Positions 52,072-57,988 of a stretch of 57,988 nt of DNA are shown piece after piece. The DNA is taken from the NCBI GenBank assembly GCA_003446375.1, contig DMAW01000059.1:1-57988 (forward strand). The letters run 5' to 3'. The stretch is from Eubacteriaceae bacterium. GTDB taxonomy: Bacteria > Bacillota > Clostridia > Eubacteriales > Alkalibacteraceae. Position numbers and translations under genes: made by a program. Positions within the stretch are counted from its first letter, which is position 1. Each line of letters starts with the position of its first letter. The notes beneath the pieces are model-generated. The model was given only the letters and a program-made list of their open reading frames with translations. It made no database searches and had not been told where the DNA came from.

Positions 52072-52755
52072 ATGGATTACAGAGTATTGACCGAAGCAGA
52101 GCGTAAATACACCTTCAGCCAAAGTCAGCAGCTCTCTATGCAGACCGGTCTTATCGGATATTTGAGAGCCGACTTCGGTTCTACCGGGAACGAGTTTTGG
52201 ACGACTTGGAACGATTTCAGAAAAGACCTGAAAACCGATGAATTTAAGGCTGAATTTGACGATGTGATAAACGGATTGCGTGACGGCGATGTTTTGTCCG
52301 GCAGAAAGGCTATGTCCTCTTACTGTTATTCCACTCCCGACAGTTCCTTTAATGATGACCGCAACCACTACGGCATTCGTCTTGATACGGAAAAGTACAG
52401 CTATCTTATGAGGTTTAACCCCAATAGGGGCGAGTACAATCTGTACTGCTATTGCTATCAGAAAGAGTGGCTGAACAGCCACTTGAAAAATGCCGAGCGT
52501 GGTATCCGATTTATCGACCCGCACTATCAGGAGCAGTTTCGCATTGCGGACGGAGAAAAAATCTCAATCAAGCTCGGCGACGGCAAAACAATGGAGAGAA
52601 CTTGCAGATATATCGACGACTACCATTTGGAGGTCGGCACAAATCTCTACCATATCTGCGAATTTGCCGAGCTTTGCGAGAGAAACGGTCATACCGTAGA
52701 ACCAGCCGCAAAAGAAAACACGAAGCCTGCAAAGGACAAAGAAAAAACACGATAA
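52072..52755 (+). CDS. Accessory protein with an LPD28-like C-terminal segment
   Basis: The start is ATG 52072, following GAGGTG and overlapping the previous gene's signals. The 227 residues have a helical N-terminal part and a C-terminal block CRYIDDYHLEVGTNLYHICE leading into FAELCERNG. This resembles the LPD28-type domain often found attached to polyvalent proteins of mobile elements. A Lys/Glu/Pro tail follows. The helicase gene starts 15 bases later. The domain call is from memory of the pattern. Confidence 0.65.
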   Translation: MDYRVLTEAERKYTFSQSQQLSMQTGLIGYLRADFGSTGNEFWTTWNDFRKDLKTDEFKAEFDDVINGLRDGDVLSGRKAMSSYCYSTPDSSFNDDRNHYGIRLDTEKYSYLMRFNPNRGEYNLYCYCYQKEWLNSHLKNAERGIRFIDPHYQEQFRIADGEKISIKLGDGKTMERTCRYIDDYHLEVGTNLYHICEFAELCERNGHTVEPAAKENTKPAKDKEKTR

Positions 52756-52770
52756 GGAGGTGCAGACGAG

Positions 52771-55700
52771 GTGGCAAGGAAATTTGACCTGATTTCGGAG
52801 CTGTATGAAAGAACCTGCTTTGCAGTTACAGACAATCCGGTAAACTGGCAATCGTTTCTGAAAACAGCAGGCAGAAATTTCAGGCTCCGATTTGATGAAC
52901 AGCTTCTCATTTATGCCCAAAGACCCGATGTAACAGCCGTGCTTGAAATCGAACGATGGAACGGCACTTTCGGTCGCTGGGTAAATCGAGGAGCAAAAGG
53001 TATTGCCGTATTTGAGGACGCAGACAGAAGCCGTCAAAGGCTGATTCATTACTTTGATATATCAGACACCCACGAAAGCCGACATTCCCGCCCTGTTCCT
53101 ATTTGGGAGATGAGACCCGAATATGAAGCAGAGGTTATTGAAACGCTTGAAAATACTTTCGGTGCGGTAAACGATACAACGAGTATTGAAAATGTCGTCA
53201 AAGAGAGCATTGCAAATGCCGTCGAGGACAATATCGCAGACTATATCTCCGACTTTATGAGTTTGGGTGCAGGCAGCGATATTGAGTATTTGTCTGCCGA
53301 CGAAGCAAATGCCTTGTATTTGGAGCTTGTCAGAAACAGCGTGTCATATATGGTTATGGCTCGATTGGGACTGAACGCAGACAAGGTCTATTCTCCCGAT
53401 GACTTTGCCGGGATTTCAAGCTTCAATTCACAGGAAGTTCTCAATGCGGTGGGCATTGCTACAAGCGACATTGCTGAAATGGCATTGCTCCCTGTCAGCA
53501 GAACAATCAGCACGCTCAGCAAGGAAAATCGCATAATTGATGAACAGGGGCAATCCGAATACAATAAAGACATCAAAGACGAAAGGAGTCAAAGCGATGA
53601 GCGAAATCACATACACGATGGTGGGAGATTACAATCTTCCGAACCTGAAGCTGCCGGAGCAGACGGAAGTGACTCTCGGCAGATGGTCGCAGATGAGGAG
53701 AACTTATCTGAAGGAACATCACAAAATCCTGTACTACAATCTTCTGACGAAAGGGATTCTGAACAGTCACTTGGCGGAGGTTCAGCAGAGAGCCAGCGAA
53801 CTGGAGGAAACTCTCGTGAAGCAGATGGCACAGAAAGCCGGGCTGACGGAGCAGATGAAAGCGGAAGATATGATGAAGTGGGTTCGCCTGATGAACAACA
53901 TCAGGAACTCGGCACAGGAAATCGTGAAGAATCAGGTAATATTCGCTTAGAGTATTACGACAGAAACCACGAGGACAAGAGCCTGCCGTTTTTCGGTGGC
54001 GATGATACTATCCGAGAGATACTCGGTACCACCCCGCATTTGTCCGCTTCAAAGGAAGAAATCAAAGACTTCTATGAGAGAAATAGGGACAATGCGACCC
54101 GTACCGAATATATCAAGGGTATTTTCAACAACGATTACACCCGGCTTACCTTAAACGACGGCAGGCTTGTTGGATACAAAACATTTCAGAATGTCCTCCA
54201 CTTGTGGGAGGGCGAATACGAAAACAGAACCGCTCAGAGCTTCTATGACTGGGGCGTTATCGCACAGCATTTTGAAGCAATGAGACTTTTGGGAGAATTG
54301 ACCGATACAATGAAACCGCTTCCGTCTATGGACGGTCAGTTGACTCTCATAATGGGAAATCAGGCAGAGGAACAAAAAACCTCTGCCTTTACTTTTTCTC
54401 AGGAAATCATAGACGCAGTTCTCACCCGTGGAAGCGGAGTTTCCGAGGGTAAAATGCGTATCTATGAGCAGTTTGAAAAGAGCCTTTCCGCAAAGGAAAA
54501 CGCCGACTTCTTGAAAAACGAATACGGTTGGGGCGGCTCTTACCCTGTCATTATCGGTGCAGGCATTGACGAACAGCACGACGGAAAAGGTATCACAATT
54601 TCAAAAGGTATCGGAAGCGACAAGCCACACATTACGCTTTCTTGGTCTCAGGTTGAAAAGCGTATCGGAGACCTTATCCGTATGGACAGATACCTAAACC
54701 GAAAGGAAAAAGAAAAGTACCCGGAATGGCTTGAAAAGCAGGAAGAAAGGCGAGCCGAGCTTGCAGAGCAGAGAAAAAACCGTGAGATACTCTCTACTGC
54801 ACCGCCTGAGCCTGAAAACAAAGAGGACGAACCGGAAGCACAGTATGAATATCATCTCGGCGACAGCGTATATATCGGAGCTTCGCAGTATGAGATTTTG
54901 TCCTTTGATGAAAACCGTGTAATGCTCTATGACTTCGATATGCCCCTATTCAACAAGGAGATTTCAAGGGAAGAATTTGACCGCAAAGTGCGTGAAAATC
55001 CGATGAACGACCACTTGAAGGTCAGTGTATTACCGTCGGAAGAAAAATCCGTTACAGGCGAAAACGAAGCTCAAAACGATACCGAAACCGTACAGGATTT
55101 CAGTCCGAAAACCGGTTATGACGATGCCTTCTTTATCGACCGGGACAATGAAAGCGTAACTTGGATGTATTATAACCCCGACAGCAATGCCGGAGGTCAG
55201 TATGTTACAAATACGCTTTCTTTTGACGAGATACAGCAAGCTGCAAGGGAGTATGACTCGGCTGAGGATTTCTTTGACTACCTTGGCAGTATTGCAAATC
55301 AGGAGCTTGCCGATGTAGGTACGGAATGGTTTGTGGATGTAGACCGAGAATTTCACAGGACACCGGATTTGACCGACTGTACCTCCGCCACAATGGAAGC
55401 ACTCATTGAAAACGCTGAAAGAACTGATATGGTGGCAACGAACATCGGAAATGTACCGATTGAGGATTACAGAGAAATCGTTGCTACTCAAAACGGTTTT
55501 GACAGTTATGAGGAAATGTATAACGAGGGTGTTCGTATCGGCAACGGTTACGACAAAGAGCCTGAACCGATTGTCCCCGCTTGGGAGCAAAAGAAAAAGT
55601 CAAAGGTAAAGAGCTTTGACCTCCACCCGGATATTCCGATGGCAGAGCGACACAACTTTGACCTTGCCAATAATCAGGTTGAAGAAGTGAACAAGAAAGA

Positions 55701-57988
55701 ACGCTTCCACCGAAACTATGCAGCGATTAAGGTCTTGAAGGATTGTCAAAACGAAAACCGTTTTGCAACACCCGATGAGCAGAAAATCTTGTCGAGATAT
55801 GTCGGTTGGGGCGGTATTCCCGAAGCATTTGACGAACGAGCCGGAGCTTGGCATACCGAATATGCAATGCTAAAAAATATCCTGACGCCGGAGGAATATG
55901 CGTCGGCAAGAGAAAGCACCTTGACCGCCTTTTACACTCCGCCCGAAGTATCTACTGCCATTTACAAGGTGTTGGAACAGATGGGATTTCAGGAGGGCAA
56001 CCTGCTTGAGCCGTCCTGCGGTATCGGTAACTTCATCGGTATGCTGCCTAAGTCAATGGAAAACGCAAAGGTTTACGGCGTGGAGCTTGATACCGTTTCA
56101 GCCGGTATCGCTCAGCAGCTTTATCAGAAATCTTCTATTGCGGCACAGGGCTTTGAGGAAGTAAATGTCCCCGACAGCTTCTTTGACGGCGTTATCGGCA
56201 ATGTGCCTTTCGGAGATTTCAAAGTCTCCGATAAACGATACGACAAGTACAATTTCTTAATCCACGATTATTTCTTTGCAAAATCGCTTGATAAGTTACG
56301 CCCCGGCGGTGTGATGGCTCTTGTGACAAGCAAAGGAACTATGGATAAGGAAAACTCCAATGTGCGTAAATATATCGCACAGAGGGCGGAGCTTCTTGGA
56401 GCAATCAGACTTCCGAACGACACCTTCAAAGGCAATGCCGGAACAGAGGTTGTATCCGATATTCTGTTCTTGCAAAAGCGAGACAGGCTAATAGACATTG
56501 AGCCTGACTGGGTTCATCTTGACACCGACGAAAACGGTATAAGGATGAACTCATATTTTGTTCAGCACCCGGAAATGATACTCGGCGAAATGAAAATGGT
56601 AAGCGGTCGTTTCGGACCGGAAGCAACCTGTGAGCCGTTTGAAAACGCCGACCTTTCGGAGCTTTTGAACGAAGCTGTTTCAAACATTCACGGAGAAATC
56701 TCCGAATACGAAGTAGCCGATGAGCTGGAGGAAGAAGATAATTCTATCCCGGCAGACCCTACGGTAAGGAACTTCTCTTACACGGTTTTGGACGACAAAA
56801 TCTATTTCCGTGAGAACTCCCGTATGTCCCCGGTGGAGGTATCGGCAACCGCCGAGAACCGCATTAAGGGTATGATTGGGATAAGAGATTGCGTCCGCAA
56901 TCTGATTGAACTGCAAACCGAGGATTACCCGGACAGCGAAATCAAACAGGCACAGGAAAAGCTGAACACTCTGTATGACAGCTTTACAAAGAAGTACGGA
57001 CTTATTAACAGCCGTGCCAATACTTCTGCCTTTTCCGACGACAGTTCCTACGCTCTGCTCTCTGCTCTTGAGGTCATCAACGAAGATGGCGAACTGGAAC
57101 GCAAGGCAGATATGTTCTTCAAAAGGACGATAAAACCGCACAAGCCGGTAACGGAGGTTGATACCGCAGACGAAGCTCTCGCTGTCTCTATGGGTGAAAA
57201 AGCAGCCATTGATATGGAATATATGATGGAGTTGTCCGGCAAAAGTGAGGAGGAATTATTCGCTGACCTAAAGGGTGTTATCTTCTTAAATCCCCTTTAT
57301 GAGTACGGCAATTCTTATGAGCCGAAGTATCTGATGGCAGACGAATATCTGTCGGGCAATGTTCGTGAGAAGCTGGCAACAGCCAAAAGGACTGCAACAC
57401 TGTATCCCGAAGATTACACCGTCAATGTGCAGGCACTTGAAAAGGTGCAGCCAAAGGATTTGACGGCAAGCGAGATTTCCGTAAGGCTCGGTGCGACTTG
57501 GATACCGCCCGAAATATTCCAACAGTTTATGTTTGAGTTTCTCGACACGCCACGCTATGCACAGTGGAACATCAAGGTTCACTACTCTCAGTTTACCGGA
57601 GAATGGAACATTGAGGGAAAGAGCTATGACCGTTCCAATGTTAAAGCGTACAGCACATACGGCACTTCCCGTATCAACGCATATAAGATAATTGAGGAAA
57701 CACTGAACCTGAAAGATGTCCGTATCTTTGACTATATCGAAGATGAAGAAGGCAAAAAGAAAGCCGTTCTCAACAAAAAAGAGACGGCAATCGCACAGGC
57801 AAAGCAGGAACTCATAAAGCAGGGCTTTCAGGACTGGATATGGGCTGACCCTGCCCGCCGAGAAAAACTCACGAAGATGTATAACGAAAAGTTCAACAGC
57901 ATAAGACCCCGTGAGTACGACGGAAGCCACATTGTTTTTAACCGCTCGGAGTGGCGTCGCGTGGGGAAAGGGAGTAGGTCTCGGTGGT
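52771..57988 (+). CDS. LtrC-like DNA methylase/helicase of the conjugative element (3' end missing)
   Basis: The frame is open from GTG 52771 (AAGGAGG 10 bases upstream) to the window edge; about 1,725 codons are real before adapter-like sequence. The N-terminal region (about 1-95) resembles ArdC/LtrC-type openings (RLRFDEQLLIYAQRPDVT, then GTFGRWVNRGAKGIAVF). A low-complexity linker at about 276-393 follows. Further domains precede an N6-adenine methylase core with EPSCGIGNF at 1080-1088 and NVPF at 1144-1147, and the YVGWGGIPEAFDER signature lies just before it. The SNF2-type helicase motor typical of this family would come after the cut. The linker also encodes tnpV in another frame. Confidence 0.85.
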   Translation, partial: MARKFDLISELYERTCFAVTDNPVNWQSFLKTAGRNFRLRFDEQLLIYAQRPDVTAVLEIERWNGTFGRWVNRGAKGIAVFEDADRSRQRLIHYFDISDTHESRHSRPVPIWEMRPEYEAEVIETLENTFGAVNDTTSIENVVKESIANAVEDNIADYISDFMSLGAGSDIEYLSADEANALYLELVRNSVSYMVMARLGLNADKVYSPDDFAGISSFNSQEVLNAVGIATSDIAEMALLPVSRTISTLSKENRIIDEQGQSEYNKDIKDERSQSDERNHIHDGGRLQSSEPEAAGADGSDSRQMVADEENLSEGTSQNPVLQSSDERDSEQSLGGGSAESQRTGGNSREADGTESRADGADESGRYDEVGSPDEQHQELGTGNREESGNIRLEYYDRNHEDKSLPFFGGDDTIREILGTTPHLSASKEEIKDFYERNRDNATRTEYIKGIFNNDYTRLTLNDGRLVGYKTFQNVLHLWEGEYENRTAQSFYDWGVIAQHFEAMRLLGELTDTMKPLPSMDGQLTLIMGNQAEEQKTSAFTFSQEIIDAVLTRGSGVSEGKMRIYEQFEKSLSAKENADFLKNEYGWGGSYPVIIGAGIDEQHDGKGITISKGIGSDKPHITLSWSQVEKRIGDLIRMDRYLNRKEKEKYPEWLEKQEERRAELAEQRKNREILSTAPPEPENKEDEPEAQYEYHLGDSVYIGASQYEILSFDENRVMLYDFDMPLFNKEISREEFDRKVRENPMNDHLKVSVLPSEEKSVTGENEAQNDTETVQDFSPKTGYDDAFFIDRDNESVTWMYYNPDSNAGGQYVTNTLSFDEIQQAAREYDSAEDFFDYLGSIANQELADVGTEWFVDVDREFHRTPDLTDCTSATMEALIENAERTDMVATNIGNVPIEDYREIVATQNGFDSYEEMYNEGVRIGNGYDKEPEPIVPAWEQKKKSKVKSFDLHPDIPMAERHNFDLANNQVEEVNKKERFHRNYAAIKVLKDCQNENRFATPDEQKILSRYVGWGGIPEAFDERAGAWHTEYAMLKNILTPEEYASARESTLTAFYTPPEVSTAIYKVLEQMGFQEGNLLEPSCGIGNFIGMLPKSMENAKVYGVELDTVSAGIAQQLYQKSSIAAQGFEEVNVPDSFFDGVIGNVPFGDFKVSDKRYDKYNFLIHDYFFAKSLDKLRPGGVMALVTSKGTMDKENSNVRKYIAQRAELLGAIRLPNDTFKGNAGTEVVSDILFLQKRDRLIDIEPDWVHLDTDENGIRMNSYFVQHPEMILGEMKMVSGRFGPEATCEPFENADLSELLNEAVSNIHGEISEYEVADELEEEDNSIPADPTVRNFSYTVLDDKIYFRENSRMSPVEVSATAENRIKGMIGIRDCVRNLIELQTEDYPDSEIKQAQEKLNTLYDSFTKKYGLINSRANTSAFSDDSSYALLSALEVINEDGELERKADMFFKRTIKPHKPVTEVDTADEALAVSMGEKAAIDMEYMMELSGKSEEELFADLKGVIFLNPLYEYGNSYEPKYLMADEYLSGNVREKLATAKRTATLYPEDYTVNVQALEKVQPKDLTASEISVRLGATWIPPEIFQQFMFEFLDTPRYAQWNIKVHYSQFTGEWNIEGKSYDRSNVKAYSTYGTSRINAYKIIEETLNLKDVRIFDYIEDEEGKKKAVLNKKETAIAQAKQELIKQGFQDWIWADPARREKLTKMYNEKFNSIRPREYDGSHIVFNRSEWRRVGKGSRSRW
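53597..53950 (+). CDS. tnpV: TnpV-family protein encoded inside the helicase gene in another frame
   Basis: ATG 53597 is preceded by AAAGGAG and opens a 117-codon frame in the reading frame one base off the helicase. The product (MSEITYTMVGDYNLPNLKLP, then WSQMRRTYLKEHHKILYYNL) is a recognisable TnpV-type transposon protein, complete and of normal length. The helicase frame stays open across the same 354 bases but encodes a Ser/Glu/Gly/Asp-rich linker (its residues 276-393). Both frames therefore appear to be used, with TnpV as the constrained one. TnpV's biochemical role is unknown; it occurs in Tn4451-like and other clostridial elements. Confidence 0.8.
   Translation: MSEITYTMVGDYNLPNLKLPEQTEVTLGRWSQMRRTYLKEHHKILYYNLLTKGILNSHLAEVQQRASELEETLVKQMAQKAGLTEQMKAEDMMKWVRLMNNIRNSAQEIVKNQVIFA
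57946..57988. other. Illumina-adapter-like sequence at the contig end (artefact)
   Basis: The last 43 bases match the reverse complement of the common TruSeq read-1 adapter at 35 of 43 positions without gaps, including GGGAAAG and the terminal TCTCGGTGGT. The helicase protein loses its family-like sequence at the same point (SHIVFN, then RSEWRRVGKG). It should be trimmed; it is not biology. Confidence 0.9.

Noticed and set aside
55030..55590. 186-codon open frame on the minus strand
   Set aside because: Mirror of the helicase gene, as are 56680-57141 and 57286-57930 on the same strand.

Overview
The window is a stretch of low-GC, Gram-positive, clostridial-type chromosome (about 1-39,400) joined to the left part of an integrative conjugative element (about 39,430 to the right edge). 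The chromosomal part keeps a gene order close to the Bacillus subtilis purR-spoVG-gcaD-prs-spoVC-mfd-yabM-yabN-yabO-divIC-yabR-tRNA-tilS-hprT-ftsH-coaX-dusB-lysS neighbourhood. The species cannot be named from the sequence. Frequent TTG starts, AGA-rich codon use, an Fe-S type PurF and a clostridial-type single-chain PurL fit an anaerobic member of the Clostridia or Tissierellia. The sporulation genes that normally sit in this neighbourhood (spoVT, yabP, yabQ, spoIIE) are not here; only spoVG is. This hints at, but does not prove, a non-sporulating lineage.

Layout. 1-2,500: murC (minus strand), then purR (plus strand). 2,600-6,020: spoVG, glmU, prs and pth. 6,090-12,070: mfd followed by two SurA/PrsA-like lipoprotein genes. 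12,180-15,900: a MurJ/SpoVB-type flippase, mazG fused to a tetrapyrrole methylase domain, HU and rqcP. A convergent metallo-beta-lactamase-fold gene shares a very long hairpin with rqcP. 16,790-27,370: a purine operon purL-C-F-M-N-H-D, with an unusual leader between purL and purC. It lies exactly where yabP/yabQ would be expected. 27,450-29,180: divIC-like gene, yabR-like S1 gene and ppx/gppA. 29,260-29,770: five tRNA genes (Leu, initiator Met, elongator Met, Glu, Val) behind a strong promoter. 29,900-39,400: tilS, hpt, ftsH, a HAD phosphatase, a hot-dog thioesterase, an ECF S component, coaX, dusB, greA and lysS.

Immediately after lysS, codon use and composition change (CGT/CGA arginine codons, higher GC) and conjugative-element genes begin. 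First come a five-fold zinc-ribbon protein with a nuclease-like C-terminus and its translationally coupled small partner. Next is a convergent cation:proton antiporter behind a candidate cation riboswitch with an intrinsic terminator. A long structured non-coding region then precedes parA-parB. A Pro/Thr/Glu-rich lipoprotein follows, then a 1,416-residue thioester plus Cna-B-repeat adhesin with a sortase signal, a run of small accessory genes, and the large LtrC-like DNA methylase/helicase gene, which runs off the window. A complete tnpV-family gene lies inside that helicase gene in another reading frame. No integrase, relaxase or type IV secretion gene is inside the window; they would lie to the right.

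The last 43 bases (57,946-57,988) match a standard Illumina adapter at 35 of 43 positions without gaps. They look like unremoved adapter at a contig end rather than biology.
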